Shown: positions 50,906-60,920, counted from the first letter of the stretch. The stretch: 64,000 nucleotides of DNA from Chryseobacterium foetidum (GCF_025457425.1 NZ_JAMXIA010000001.1:434001-498000); one strand, 5' to 3'. Numbers and translations: made by a program. Notes: a model not told the origin generated them from the letters alone.

Positions 50906-53488
50906 ATGAATCAAACTGAAATCATCAGTCTGTTTACAAAAAAAACTTTAGGATTAACCTTTGTTTTGTCAGCCGCCGCTCTGGCTTTTGCACAGGATAA
51001 GGTTAATGTTAAAGGTTCAGTTGTAAGCAAAGATAATCAGCCAGTACCTTACGCATCAGTTACTTTTGTCCACAAAACAAATAAGATGCTGAGTGAAGGA
51101 GCACTCACCGACGAAAAAGGACAGTACATTATGGATCTAACGCCTGGTAATTACGATATTACCATTGAGGCAATTGATTTTAAGAAAGGAACCTTCAGCA
51201 AACAGATTGCTACAGCCGGAAATATAGGAGCTCTTTCCATTGAGCCTGAAGCTACAGCTACCAATGCAAAAACTCAGGATATTCAGGGAGTTGTGATTAC
51301 TGCAACCACGAAACCTTACAAAGTTGAATTAGATAAAAGAACTTACGACCCTTCTCAGGATATCGTGAGCAAAGGGGGAAGTTTACAGGATGTTTTGTCC
51401 AATGTTCCTTCAGTTTCTGTTGATACGGATGGAACAGTTTCTATGAGAGGAAGTTCTAACGTTCGTTTTTTGATCAACGGAAAACCTTCTGCCCTTCTCG
51501 GAATTGATGATGGAGCGAATGCTTTACAGAGTATTCCTGCAGATCAGATCGAGAGAATTGAAGTGATTACCAACCCCTCTTCAAAATTTGAAGCCAGCGG
51601 AACAGCGGGTATTTTAAATATTATTTTAAAAAAATCCAAAAAAACCGGTTTCAACGGTAGTGTGATCGGAACTTTGGGATATTTGCCTCAGACAAATTTG
51701 AATACAAATTTGAGCTGGAGAAAAGGTAACTTCACATGGTTTCTGAATGGTGGTGGTGGTTACAGAGAGTCTAAAAACACCAATAGAACAGACAATTATT
51801 TTACCAATGTTACAAAAATAGGAAATACACTACAGAGTAATCAAGAAAATATCAGCAATAGTAAAAATGATAATTACAATGCGTCAGCGGGTATTGTTTA
51901 TGACATCTCTGAAAAAACCTCTTTCAATTTATCAGGAACCGTAAGAACTTTTGAAAGTGAAAGCACTGGAAATGTAACCTACAATAACCAACTTTTTGGT
52001 GCTCCAAATACATTCAGAAACAGAATTACAAACAGTGCAAACAACAATCTTGCGTTTCAGGGCGATATTGGTTTAGATCATAAGTTTGATGACAAAGGCC
52101 AAAATATTGCCTTATCTTTAAGCTTGCAAAGTAACAGATCTTACAACGACACAAATATTGATGAGACTAATAATGGAAATTTTGAACTGCAAAACATCAT
52201 CAATCAAACCACCAATAATAAAACTTTAATTGGTAAAGCGGATTATGAACTTCCCTTGGGTGAAAATTCTAAACTTGAAGCAGGTTATAGAATTGATATC
52301 AACCAAAACGACTACGATAATGATGTAAGAGAAAGCACTGTTGCGGTGCCTACTCTGAGTTTCCTGGGACCATATACGTACGAAGCCAGATATAAAGAGA
52401 TGTTTAATGCCGGATATCTTCAGTTTAAAAGCAAAATAGGTAGGCTGGGATATCAGGTAGGAGTTAGAAACGAATATTCTAATATAGATATAGATTATGC
52501 GAATTTAAATCCGGCAGATGACGATATTAAAAGCAGAAAAAGTTATAATAATCTTTTCCCAAGTGTTTATTTAAGCTACGAGATTGCAAAAGACAATCAA
52601 TTCCTATTAAATTATACAAGAAGGATAGACAGACCAAGATCATTTTTCCTGATACCAAATCCCAGCTACAACGATAATCAAAATATTTTCGATGGAAATA
52701 TAGATTTAAATCCGTCCTATGTAGATTCTTTTGAATTCGGTTACAGTATTTCAAAGAAGAAATTTACAATCAACCCCACTTTGTATTACAGACACCAGAC
52801 TGACGATACAAAAATGCTGGTTTTCAACGAAAAGGAACTGATTGATGATCCGAATAATCCTGGCTTACCTGATGAGCTCAAAGAAGAAAGAATTGTGTTC
52901 CATACAAAACCTATCAACTTAGGGTCTGATGACCGTTATGGGTTAGACATCAATTTTAATTGGGATGCAACGAGTTGGTTGAAATTCTTAGGAAATGTGG
53001 ATTTATTTGGATACAAAACTAAAGGCAGTATTTTATACAACACTTTAGATAATAACGGAAATCCGATTGTTGCAACAGCAGACTTTAACGGAAGCGGTTT
53101 TTCCACAAGAGCCAGATTGACCTCAACATTTAAAGTAGATAAAACATTCAGTTTTCAGTTGCAAGGTTTCTACAGAGGTGGTCAGAAAACAGCTTATCAG
53201 GATAGAAAAGACATGTATGCTTTAAATTTTGGAGCATCAAAAACGATTTGGAAAGGCGATGGAACATTGTCATTAAATGTACAGGATATTTTCAATACGA
53301 GAGCAATGAGGTCTACAACTTTTGGAGAAAACTTTACAAGAGAATCATATATGCAGTGGCAGCCAAGACAGTTTGCAGTTTCACTCACTTACAGATTCAA
53401 ACAGGGTAACGAAAAAGTAGATCAGCCTAAACGCAAAAAAGACATCAACTCTAATGCGCAGGGAGACGATCAGCAGGGACCAATGTAA
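50906..53488 (+). CDS. TonB-dependent-receptor-like outer-membrane beta-barrel protein
   Basis: 860 residues: N-terminal signal (FVLSAAALAFA), a carboxypeptidase-regulatory-like domain (KGSVVSKDNQPVPYASVTFV), a plug domain (QDVLSNVPSVSVDTDGTVSM, VRFLINGKPSALLG, ERIEVITNPSSKFEASGTAG) and a large OMP_b-brl_3-type barrel to the end. The tail after the barrel is lysine/aspartate rich. It probably imports an unknown substrate with TonB-ExbBD. A promoter-like AT-rich block with TTGACA lies at about 50848. A strong bidirectional terminator follows. Confidence 0.88.
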   Translation: MNQTEIISLFTKKTLGLTFVLSAAALAFAQDKVNVKGSVVSKDNQPVPYASVTFVHKTNKMLSEGALTDEKGQYIMDLTPGNYDITIEAIDFKKGTFSKQIATAGNIGALSIEPEATATNAKTQDIQGVVITATTKPYKVELDKRTYDPSQDIVSKGGSLQDVLSNVPSVSVDTDGTVSMRGSSNVRFLINGKPSALLGIDDGANALQSIPADQIERIEVITNPSSKFEASGTAGILNIILKKSKKTGFNGSVIGTLGYLPQTNLNTNLSWRKGNFTWFLNGGGGYRESKNTNRTDNYFTNVTKIGNTLQSNQENISNSKNDNYNASAGIVYDISEKTSFNLSGTVRTFESESTGNVTYNNQLFGAPNTFRNRITNSANNNLAFQGDIGLDHKFDDKGQNIALSLSLQSNRSYNDTNIDETNNGNFELQNIINQTTNNKTLIGKADYELPLGENSKLEAGYRIDINQNDYDNDVRESTVAVPTLSFLGPYTYEARYKEMFNAGYLQFKSKIGRLGYQVGVRNEYSNIDIDYANLNPADDDIKSRKSYNNLFPSVYLSYEIAKDNQFLLNYTRRIDRPRSFFLIPNPSYNDNQNIFDGNIDLNPSYVDSFEFGYSISKKKFTINPTLYYRHQTDDTKMLVFNEKELIDDPNNPGLPDELKEERIVFHTKPINLGSDDRYGLDINFNWDATSWLKFLGNVDLFGYKTKGSILYNTLDNNGNPIVATADFNGSGFSTRARLTSTFKVDKTFSFQLQGFYRGGQKTAYQDRKDMYALNFGASKTIWKGDGTLSLNVQDIFNTRAMRSTTFGENFTRESYMQWQPRQFAVSLTYRFKQGNEKVDQPKRKKDINSNAQGDDQQGPM

Positions 53489-53506
53489 AGTTGAGTTTCT
53501 ATAAAT

Positions 53507-53546
53507 AAAAAAGAGTTCGGTAAAAATTTACCGAACTCTTTTTTTT
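53507..53546. terminator. bidirectional terminator between the barrel protein and the cytidylyltransferase gene
   Basis: An 18-bp perfect stem (53507-53524 with 53527-53544; core GAGTTCGGTAAA / TTTACCGAACTC) with a 2-nt centre, A run on the left and T run on the right, so it works for both convergent genes. Confidence 0.95.
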
Positions 53547-53561
53547 GCCAAATTTTTAAGA

Positions 53562-54017
53562 TTAATTTGCTTCAACACCATTACGTGATGCTTTTTCTTT
53601 CTCAGCTTCGTAGATTCTTTTTCTCAAATCACTGGTCGAAAATCTGTGATCTCTTTTGTTGTAGAAAATTTCGATTCCGTTATCAAGGCAATACTGCTTG
53701 CCTGTGAAATCTCTGTCTGCATAGTCGTCTCCAATGATTCTTACATCAACTACAAAAGACTGCAGGATATCTTCCAAATCCTCTTCAGTGTAGTAAGGAA
53801 TAATTTCGTCTACAGCATGCACACCTTTCAGCTGGATGTACCTCTCAACAATAGTCTGTGTAGGTTTGTTTTTATTTGGTCTGTCGTGTGACGGGTCAAT
53901 TTGTAACCCAACAATCAGGTAGTCGCATACAGTTTTCGCTTCTTCCAGCATTTTAATATGTCCGGCGTGAAGTAAATCAAATGAGGAAAATGTAATGCCT
54001 ATTCTTTCAGTTTTCAT
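53562..54017 (-). CDS. cytidylyltransferase-family protein (glycerol-3-phosphate cytidylyltransferase-like)
   Basis: 151 residues of the nucleotidyltransferase fold: FSSFDLLHAGHIKMLEEAK with the HxGH motif at His17-His20, and a late FSTSDLRKRI corresponding to the second nucleotide-binding motif. TagD and related enzymes make CDP-glycerol, but close homologues in Bacteroidota use other sugar or alcohol phosphates. It is the last gene of a leftward set with galE and a sugar aminotransferase, so a surface-glycan role is likely. Confidence 0.85.
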   Translation of the reverse strand: MKTERIGITFSSFDLLHAGHIKMLEEAKTVCDYLIVGLQIDPSHDRPNKNKPTQTIVERYIQLKGVHAVDEIIPYYTEEDLEDILQSFVVDVRIIGDDYADRDFTGKQYCLDNGIEIFYNKRDHRFSTSDLRKRIYEAEKEKASRNGVEAN

Positions 54018-54035
54018 AAGTATTTATACTATATT

Positions 54036-55058
54036 TTAATTTGTTCTTGATTCTAAATATTTCTGCCATTCCCAAACCGTTTTTAACGATTCTTCAAGGG
54101 AAGTCTCTGCTTTCCAGTTGAGTTCTTTCTCTGCTTTGTCTGCATTGGCATAGGCAATTGTAATGTCGCCTTCCCTTCTGTCGCAGATTTGATAGGGAAC
54201 TGAAACGTTATTGGCTGTTTCAAATGCATTCACAACTTCAAGCACCGAAGATCCCTTTCCTGTTCCGAGATTGAAAATATCAATAACCGAACCATCGGAA
54301 TCATCATGTAAAAGTTTTTTTAAAGCCGCCACATGCGCCTTAGCCAAATCTGTGATGTGAATGTAATCGCGAACTGCCGTACCGTCTTCTGTAGGATAAT
54401 CATTTCCCCAGACGCTCAGTTTTTCTCTTACACCAGCTGCTGTCTGCATCACGTAAGGTACTAAATTATTAGGAATTCCGATTGGTAATTCACCCAAAAG
54501 TGCACTGTCATGAGCCCCTATGGGATTGAAATATCTTAAAAGAGAAATTTTTCTGTTATATGCCTTTGCAAAATCAATCAGAATCTCCTCTCCCATTTGT
54601 TTTGTTTTACCATAAACACTTTCCGGCATTTTCAGCGGAGTATTTTCATCGATTGGCATCTCGTCTGCCTGCCCGTAAACCGTACATGACGAACTGAAAA
54701 TAAAATTTGAGATATTCCTTTCCTTAAATTCCTGAAGAATATTGATTAAAGAAAAAAGATTGTTTTCATAATAATCAATCGGCTTTACCTGACTCTCTCC
54801 TACTGCTTTAAATGCAGCAAAATTGATACAGCCATCAATATTGTGTGCATCAAAAACCTGATTCAAAAGCTCTTTTCTTTTCAAATCGAAAGGATAAAAA
54901 ATCGGTCTTCTACCGGTAATTTCCTCAATATTGTTTAAAATAAATTTTTCTGAATGGGAAAGATCATCTACGATGATTACCTCATAATTATTATTGATAA
55001 GTTCTACAACAGTATGAGAACCGATGTAGCCGAGACCTCCTGTGACTAATGTTGCCAT
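54036..55058 (-). CDS. galE: UDP-glucose 4-epimerase
   Basis: 340 residues, extended SDR. GGLGYIGSHT NAD site (7-16), SSSCTVYG (122-129), catalytic Tyr149/Lys153 in YGKTK, and GIPNNLVPYVMQ / RDYIHITDLAKAHVAAL as in GalE. It interconverts UDP-glucose and UDP-galactose (perhaps also the N-acetyl forms). It lies 18 bp upstream of the cytidylyltransferase gene on the same strand. Confidence 0.95.
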   Translation of the reverse strand: MATLVTGGLGYIGSHTVVELINNNYEVIIVDDLSHSEKFILNNIEEITGRRPIFYPFDLKRKELLNQVFDAHNIDGCINFAAFKAVGESQVKPIDYYENNLFSLINILQEFKERNISNFIFSSSCTVYGQADEMPIDENTPLKMPESVYGKTKQMGEEILIDFAKAYNRKISLLRYFNPIGAHDSALLGELPIGIPNNLVPYVMQTAAGVREKLSVWGNDYPTEDGTAVRDYIHITDLAKAHVAALKKLLHDDSDGSVIDIFNLGTGKGSSVLEVVNAFETANNVSVPYQICDRREGDITIAYANADKAEKELNWKAETSLEESLKTVWEWQKYLESRTN

Positions 55059-55077
55059 TTTTTCTGATTATTCTGTT

Positions 55078-55518
55078 TTAATTTAAATTTTGTGTTCCAA
55101 TTTCATCTATTTCCAAAAAGTCAATTCTTTTGTATTTGAAAAAATTTATTATAAAAAGTAAAACTGCAAGAACAGAAAATACTACTATAAAAATAGTTAA
55201 ATCTTCAGATATTACTGCACCTTCATATAACTGCTTCATAAATCCAAATGCAAAGAATATGGCTATAATTATATAGTGTATGTTAAGAAACATTACAGTC
55301 TTTTTTCCTTTTAAAACAAGTGAAATTAAACAAAGTAAGGATGTTAAAAAAATTAATAGGGCAAAAGGAAATACAATATGATCTAATGTTAAATTTTCTA
55401 CATTTTCAAAATCTTCAAAACTCACAGTTGCTCCATAACCAAATAAAATTGCAACAAAAAGCTCGATTAGAAAAAGTATAATCCCGACTGCTCGATATTT
55501 AAAAATCCTCTTTTTCAT
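55078..55518 (-). CDS. four-helix membrane protein of unknown function
   Basis: 146 residues from ATG 55518 (MKKRIFKYRAVGII), four membrane segments, no motif recognised. It starts 1 bp after the stop of the DegT aminotransferase and ends 19 bp before the galE start, so it is embedded in the glycan operon. Codon usage appears more AT-rich than its neighbours, which may mean later insertion (impression only). Confidence 0.65.
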   Translation of the reverse strand: MKKRIFKYRAVGIILFLIELFVAILFGYGATVSFEDFENVENLTLDHIVFPFALLIFLTSLLCLISLVLKGKKTVMFLNIHYIIIAIFFAFGFMKQLYEGAVISEDLTIFIVVFSVLAVLLFIINFFKYKRIDFLEIDEIGTQNLN

Positions 55519-55519
55519 C

Positions 55520-56644
55520 TTATCCCATAAACTCCAAAACAGCATCCGTAATATACTTCAACTGTTCGTCATCCAACTCTGTATGCATCGGAAGAGAAAT
55601 TACCTGATCTAAAAGCTTATCTGTATTCACAAAATCCGCATCATTGGATTCCTGATAATACGCTTTTTGTTTTCTTAAAGCTACAGGATAATAAATCATC
55701 GCAGGAATTTCCTTTTCAGTTAAAAATTTCTGAAGATCATTTCTTTTTCCATTCAGAATTCTCAAAGTATACTGGTGGAATACATGAGTAGAATTTTCTG
55801 CTCTTTTTGGAGTGAGAATATTCTCATTTTCTGCAAAAGCTTCGTCGTAGTAGTCAGCAGCTTTTCTTCTGGCATCGTTGTATGAATCAAGATGAGGAAG
55901 TTTTTTTCTTAAAATTGCTGCCTGTACACTGTCTAGTCTGGAGTTTACACCTACCTCATCATGATAATATCTCTCATACATTCCATGATTAACAATACCT
56001 CTCAGTCGGTGTGCAAGTTCATCATTATTGGTAAAAATGGCACCACCATCGCCGTAGCAACCTAAATTTTTTGAAGGAAAAAATGAAGTCGTTCCCACAG
56101 TTGACATTGTTCCGGTTTTCTTCGTGGAACCATCGGCGAAAGTAAATTCTGAACCTATCGCCTGAGCATTATCTTCAATTACGAAAAGATTATTTTCTTC
56201 AGCAATCTTCAGGATTTCCTCCATATTCGCAGCCTGACCGAAAATATGAACCGGAATTATTGCTTTAGTTTTTGGAGTAATCGCTTTTCTTACGGCTTCA
56301 GGAGAAATATTAAATGTATCATAATCCACATCAACCAAAACAGATTTCAGTTTCAAAAGATGAATCACTTCTACCGTTGCAGCGAAAGTAAAATCTGCTG
56401 TAATAACTTCGTCACCTTCTTCTAAACCTAAAGCCATCAATGCAATTTGAAGAGCATCAGTTCCGTTGGCACAAGGGATAACGTGTTTTACGTCGAGATA
56501 AGATTCCAGTTCGGTCTGGAAAGATTTTACTTCCGGGCCGTTGATGAAAGCCGCAGAATCCATTACATTAAGTACAGCGTTGTCTACTTCGTTCTTTATT
56601 TTATAATATTGGCTTTGCAGATCAACCATCTGAATCTTTTTCAT
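55520..56644 (-). CDS. DegT/DnrJ/EryC1/StrS aminotransferase (nucleotide-sugar aminotransferase)
   Basis: 374 residues, fold-type I PLP enzyme. PLP-lysine Lys192 in FFPSKNLGCYGDGG, GTDALQIALMALG (61-73) and FVIEDNAQAIGSEF are diagnostic. Closest in pattern to WbpE/WlbC-type enzymes that aminate UDP-3-keto sugars. First gene of a leftward group with a membrane protein, galE and a cytidylyltransferase: nucleotide-sugar synthesis for surface polysaccharide. Confidence 0.92.
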   Translation of the reverse strand: MKKIQMVDLQSQYYKIKNEVDNAVLNVMDSAAFINGPEVKSFQTELESYLDVKHVIPCANGTDALQIALMALGLEEGDEVITADFTFAATVEVIHLLKLKSVLVDVDYDTFNISPEAVRKAITPKTKAIIPVHIFGQAANMEEILKIAEENNLFVIEDNAQAIGSEFTFADGSTKKTGTMSTVGTTSFFPSKNLGCYGDGGAIFTNNDELAHRLRGIVNHGMYERYYHDEVGVNSRLDSVQAAILRKKLPHLDSYNDARRKAADYYDEAFAENENILTPKRAENSTHVFHQYTLRILNGKRNDLQKFLTEKEIPAMIYYPVALRKQKAYYQESNDADFVNTDKLLDQVISLPMHTELDDEQLKYITDAVLEFMG

Positions 56645-56809
56645 ATGTAGATTTTTTTGTTTTAAAAATTTTGTAATCGCGCACCCATCAAATTATAATT
56701 AATTCTAAATCCGGCGACTTTAAAAATAAATATTTTCGTAAAAATACGGATTTTAAAATCCTGCCAAAAATTTTATTCATTTTGTTTTATCTTTACTAAA
56801 AATAAATAC

Positions 56810-58405
56810 ATGAAAAAATCTGTACTTCTTCTAGTCTTAGGAATTTCCATAACAGTTTCTGCTCAGACGGAGCTAGTTTTTGTGTATTTTAACGGCAAAC
56901 CGAATAAAGCGGCTTTTTACGCCAATCCACTTTCTGAACTCACCCAGAAATCTCTTAACAGAAGAACGTCTTTGGGAGTTGCACTCAATGATCAGGACGC
57001 ACCATTGGAAAATACTTATGTTCAGGCCATCCAGAATCTTGGACTCACGGTAACAGATAAATCAAAATGGCTGAATGGTGTTGCGGTGACGGTTAATCAG
57101 GCACAGGTTAATCAGATCAAAGCATTACCGTTTGTACAGTCTGTGGAAAGTTTTGCTAAAAATTCTTCGCTTACTTTAAAGGTTCAGAATCAAAATAAAT
57201 TTCAGGAATTTCAAAACATCAATACCGTTTTTAATTACGGCTCCGGATTGGATCAGATTGATCAGATTAATTTGAAACCGCTGCATCTTGCGGGTTATAC
57301 AGGAACTGGAGTTGCTGTGGCGGTTATCGATTCCGGTTTTCCAGGTGTAGACAACGGAACCACATATTCCAGACTTTGGGCGAACAATCAGATCAAGGCT
57401 GGCTACGATTTTGTAACCAAGACTACAAATATTTATGAACCCACGCTAAATGCCCACGGAACGGTAGTTTTAGGAGCAATTGGCGGATTTGTTCAGGATC
57501 AGTTTGTTGGTTCTGCACCCGATGCCAATTTCTATCTCTACCGAAGTGAAAATGCTGAAGTAGAAGTTCCCGAGGAAGAAATGTACTGGATTGAAGCGGC
57601 AGAAGAAGCCGACAGACAGGGTGTTGATTTAATTACAACTTCTTTAGGTTATGCCATTTTCGATGATCCGAAATACAGCTACATCTATTCTCAGATGAAC
57701 GGTAATACCTCGTTTATCGCACGGGGAGCAGAAATTGCAGTGAATAAAGGGATTTTTGTGTTATTTGCAGCAGGAAACTCAGGCGAGCAGCCGTGGCATT
57801 ACATCGTTACCCCAGCTGATAATGCTAAAGTTTTCACCATCGGAAGTGTGGATGCAGCAGGAGCTTCATCCCCATTCTCTTCTTACGGACCCAATTCGGC
57901 AGGCGTCGTGAAACCTGATGCTTCAGCACGAGGAACAGCAACGGTAACTGTCAACGGAAGTTCAACCACGACGGTTACCGGAACTTCAATCGCCGCACCT
58001 GTTGCTGCCGGCGGCGTTGCATGTCTTATTCAGGCATTCCCAACAATGAACAGAGACACGATGAGAAATTCCCTGCGTTCCAATGCTTCACTTGCACCAA
58101 ACTACACAGATCAGATGGGTTATGGAATTTTAAATTTCGGCAGCTTGTTTAATGCGGTTTTGAACACCTCGGAACTGGTTCAGAAAAACAAACTTTCCAT
58201 TTTCCCAAATCCTGTGAAAGACATTCTGAATATTGCTTCTGAAAAAGAGATTCTATCTGTTCAGATTTACGATAATTTAGGCAGAATTATTTCTACGGAA
58301 AAGCATAAAAAATCATTTAAAATTAATGATTTTGCAAAAGGAACTTACTACATGAAAATTCAGACGAAAGATGGAGTTTTTTATGAGAAGTTTTTGAAGG
58401 AATAA
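56810..58405 (+). CDS. secreted subtilisin-family (S8) protease with T9SS sorting domain
   Basis: 531 residues: signal peptide (MKKSVLLLVLGISITVSAQ), a propeptide-like region (20-155), and the catalytic domain with Asp174 (VIDSGFPG), His216 (NAHGTVV), oxyanion Asn323 (AAGNSGE) and Ser393 (GTSIAAPVAAG). The last 75 residues are a T9SS type A domain (LSIFPNPVKDILNIAS ... FAKGTYYMKI). It is expected to be active and exported to the surface by the type IX system. Confidence 0.93.
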   Translation: MKKSVLLLVLGISITVSAQTELVFVYFNGKPNKAAFYANPLSELTQKSLNRRTSLGVALNDQDAPLENTYVQAIQNLGLTVTDKSKWLNGVAVTVNQAQVNQIKALPFVQSVESFAKNSSLTLKVQNQNKFQEFQNINTVFNYGSGLDQIDQINLKPLHLAGYTGTGVAVAVIDSGFPGVDNGTTYSRLWANNQIKAGYDFVTKTTNIYEPTLNAHGTVVLGAIGGFVQDQFVGSAPDANFYLYRSENAEVEVPEEEMYWIEAAEEADRQGVDLITTSLGYAIFDDPKYSYIYSQMNGNTSFIARGAEIAVNKGIFVLFAAGNSGEQPWHYIVTPADNAKVFTIGSVDAAGASSPFSSYGPNSAGVVKPDASARGTATVTVNGSSTTTVTGTSIAAPVAAGGVACLIQAFPTMNRDTMRNSLRSNASLAPNYTDQMGYGILNFGSLFNAVLNTSELVQKNKLSIFPNPVKDILNIASEKEILSVQIYDNLGRIISTEKHKKSFKINDFAKGTYYMKIQTKDGVFYEKFLKE

Positions 58406-58484
58406 TTTCTGGAAAAGCTCAAACACTTTTTATAAAGTTTTTGAAATTTTTTGCGTCATTTTTGCTTTGCAAATATTATATCGA

Positions 58485-58841
58485 TCAAATCCCTTCCCCA
58501 AAAGTCAGCAAATTAGAATCCGGATCCAGAAGAGAAAATTCCCGTTGTCGCCATGGTTTTGTATGCAGACTTCCGTTTGGATGAATTTCCACTTTGTTAT
58601 CTAACAGAGACTGATAAAGTGTATCAATATCTGAAACTCTGATATACACCATTCCGTAGTTATCTTTGGTGTCAATTTCTGCAAACAGAAAAAAGTGAAT
58701 TTCAATCTGATCCTTTTTAAGCATTAAATAATCAGGAAAATCATCTGAGCCCAATTGACTGAAACCTAATCTGTCAATATAATATTTTTTAGTTTCAGCT
58801 TTGTCACGCATCGGAAGTTTTGGGTGGATTTGGGTAAGCAT
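58485..58841 (-). CDS. VOC-family (glyoxalase/bleomycin-resistance-like) protein
   Basis: 118 residues from ATG 58841 (MLTQIHPKLPMRD); the frame extends to 58958 but only across the end of the araC-type gene. It has the paired beta-alpha-beta-beta-beta pattern, metal-site-type residues in HFFLFAEID and a final REFSLLDPDSNLLTFGEGI. It resembles bleomycin-binding-type dimers; substrate unknown. It follows the AraC-type regulator by 10 bp, which probably controls it. Confidence 0.85.
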   Translation of the reverse strand: MLTQIHPKLPMRDKAETKKYYIDRLGFSQLGSDDFPDYLMLKKDQIEIHFFLFAEIDTKDNYGMVYIRVSDIDTLYQSLLDNKVEIHPNGSLHTKPWRQREFSLLDPDSNLLTFGEGI

Positions 58842-58851
58842 AATTATAAAT

Positions 58852-59772
58852 TTAATTAAATGAAGTTCTGAATTCCAAAGGGGTCTGACTGGTTTTATTT
58901 TTAAAAAGTTTGTTGAAAGACTGTGGATGCTCAAAACCCAGCTCATAAGCAATCTCACTTACCGAAAGCTGTGTGGTAGAAAGCCTTTCCTTTGCCTTAT
59001 CAATCAGTTTTTGATGAATATGTTGTTGTGTGCTCTGTCCCGTAAGAGATTTTAAAAGACTTCCGAGATAATTCGGCGACATGTTGAGCGATTCTGCAAT
59101 TTCCTGTGTTGATGGAAGTCCGTTTTCCAGTAGTTTCCCGTTGTTGAAATAACTTTCAATTTCAGATTCAAAACGTTCCAATATTTGATGATTTCCTTTT
59201 TTTCGTGTAATGAACTGTCTCTGGTAAAACCTTTCAAAATAATTGAGCATTACTTCAATCTGCGAAACGATAATGTTTTGGGTAAAATCGTCTATATTGT
59301 TGTGATATTCCCGCTGGATATTTTTAAAAATATTTAGAATAATTTCTTCCTCTTTTTCAGAAACAAAAAGTGCTTCGTTCACTGCATATCCGAAGAAGTC
59401 ATATTCTTTAATTTTTTTTGCCAGAGAAGTATTCCAAAGAAAATCGGGATGAAGGCACATGATAATCCCTGTCGGTTTTTCCTCATTTTTTGCAGGAACT
59501 TTTATCTCGACAATCTGTCCCGGCGATACCATGGAAGCAATTCCCGAATCAAAATCATACTGCTGCTGACCGTATCTAAACTTTCCGCTCAAATCCCTTT
59601 TTAGGCCAATGCAGTAAAAATGCTGCAGCCATGTGATGCTTTTTTCCTCCGTCTGATACGTGACATCAAGATAATCAAATACGCTGATCAGAGGATATTC
59701 AGGCCTTGGAAGACCGGCAATCGCGTGAAATTCTGCGATGGTATTGAGGGTAAGGATTTTCTTATTTTTCAT
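58852..59772 (-). CDS. AraC-family transcriptional regulator
   Basis: 306 residues. An N-terminal cupin-like sensor (GKFRYGQQQYDFDSGIASMVSPGQ) is followed by the double HTH: PSTQEIAESLNMSPNYLGSLLKSLTG (first helix pair) and SEIAYELGFEHPQSFNKLFKNKTSQTPLEFR (second). The YLG...FR pattern is the AraC signature, and it ends right at the family's last helix. Likely regulator of the downstream VOC gene and perhaps of the SDR at 60084. Confidence 0.93.
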   Translation of the reverse strand: MKNKKILTLNTIAEFHAIAGLPRPEYPLISVFDYLDVTYQTEEKSITWLQHFYCIGLKRDLSGKFRYGQQQYDFDSGIASMVSPGQIVEIKVPAKNEEKPTGIIMCLHPDFLWNTSLAKKIKEYDFFGYAVNEALFVSEKEEEIILNIFKNIQREYHNNIDDFTQNIIVSQIEVMLNYFERFYQRQFITRKKGNHQILERFESEIESYFNNGKLLENGLPSTQEIAESLNMSPNYLGSLLKSLTGQSTQQHIHQKLIDKAKERLSTTQLSVSEIAYELGFEHPQSFNKLFKNKTSQTPLEFRTSFN

Positions 59773-59876
59773 GATAAAATAATATCAAAGATAGAGCAAA
59801 TCTTTTTCAGAACGCTCTAATTTTAGGTCTAAATAAAGTATTTAATCCTGAATAACCTTTATGAAATGTCTTTTTT

Positions 59877-60076
59877 GACTTAGGAAGCGGAGGCGTTAAA
59901 AAATTTTCAATAATTTTCGTTAAAAAATTTCCATTGTCTGAGTGGCGGCAAAAAATTTATTAAAATACAATACGTTCAATCCGCCCGAGTTTGGAAATTT
60001 TAGAAAATTATTAAAAATTTTAGCCGAAGTTTCCAGGTCTTGAATTTTTGGTTCTTTTGTTTCAAGACAAAAGAAC
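59877..60076. repeat. long imperfect palindrome (MITE-like) in a 311-bp gap
   Basis: Left arm at about 59877-59932 and right arm at about 59993-60039 are imperfect complements (core TCAATAATTTTC against GAAAATTATTAA; GGCG/AGCC ends), with GTGGCGG and CCGCCC in the middle, giving about 163 bp that could fold back on itself. A perfect 9-bp hairpin GTTCTTTTG / CAAAAGAAC follows at 60051-60076. No ORF. The rest of the gap (59773-59876) shows nothing identifiable. Confidence 0.65.
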
Positions 60077-60083
60077 AAATCAT

Positions 60084-60920
60084 TTAAAAATCTGTTGAAG
60101 TGCTCAATTCCAAAGTAGAATTAATATCTTCATTCAGCATTTTCATTTTTTCTCTGGCCAAACCAACAGCGTCGGTTCCCATTACAAAATGAACCGGCGG
60201 CTTCTGCATTTCTGCTAACTGAATAAAAGCAGTCGCTGCTTTATCAGGGTCTCCCGGTTGATTTCCATTGATTTCTTCTTTGTGTTTTGCCTCTACAGCT
60301 CTTGCAGCTGTATATTCTGCAATCGGATTTTCAGGTGTAGTCATCGACCCTGAATCAAGGAAATTTGTTCTGAAATATCCAGGATAAACCACCGTTGCAT
60401 TAATCCCAAATTCTGCAACCTCATACGCAAGCGATTCTGTAAAACCTGCCACAGCAAATTTAGTAGCGCAATAAATGCCCCACCCCGGAAAAGCTCCGGT
60501 AATTCCGCCAATCGAAGCTACATTGATGATGTAACCTGATTTTTGATTCCTAAGAAAAGGCATTGCCTGACGGATGACATTCAGCGAACCGAAAACGTTG
60601 GTGTTAAAATTTTTGCGGCTTTCTTCGTCCGAAAGTTCTTCTAAAGTTCCAAGCTGTCCGTATCCTGCGTTGTTGACGATGACGTCTACCCTTCCAAATT
60701 TTTCTACAGTTGCCATAACCGCTTTTTTTACATTGCTTTCATCCAGAAGATCCATTTCCAGAGGAAGAAAATTCTGTGAAGATTCAATACTGCTTTCAAA
60801 ATTTTTCGATGATCTTGATGTTGCTGCCACGTTGTAACCTTCAGCTAAAAGTTTCTGAACCAATGCCAGACCTAATCCTTTCGAGGCTCCTGTGACGAAC
60901 CATACTTTTTTTGTGCTCAT
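60084..60920 (-). CDS. SDR-family oxidoreductase of unknown substrate
   Basis: 278 residues with TGASKGLG (10-17), NNAG (83-86), Ser136, Tyr150 and Lys154 (YCATK), all in order. It belongs to the large group of classical SDRs with a C-terminal extension to about 275-280. Substrate cannot be told. It stands alone on the minus strand; the araC-type gene is beyond the palindrome. Confidence 0.87.
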   Translation of the reverse strand: MSTKKVWFVTGASKGLGLALVQKLLAEGYNVAATSRSSKNFESSIESSQNFLPLEMDLLDESNVKKAVMATVEKFGRVDVIVNNAGYGQLGTLEELSDEESRKNFNTNVFGSLNVIRQAMPFLRNQKSGYIINVASIGGITGAFPGWGIYCATKFAVAGFTESLAYEVAEFGINATVVYPGYFRTNFLDSGSMTTPENPIAEYTAARAVEAKHKEEINGNQPGDPDKAATAFIQLAEMQKPPVHFVMGTDAVGLAREKMKMLNEDINSTLELSTSTDF

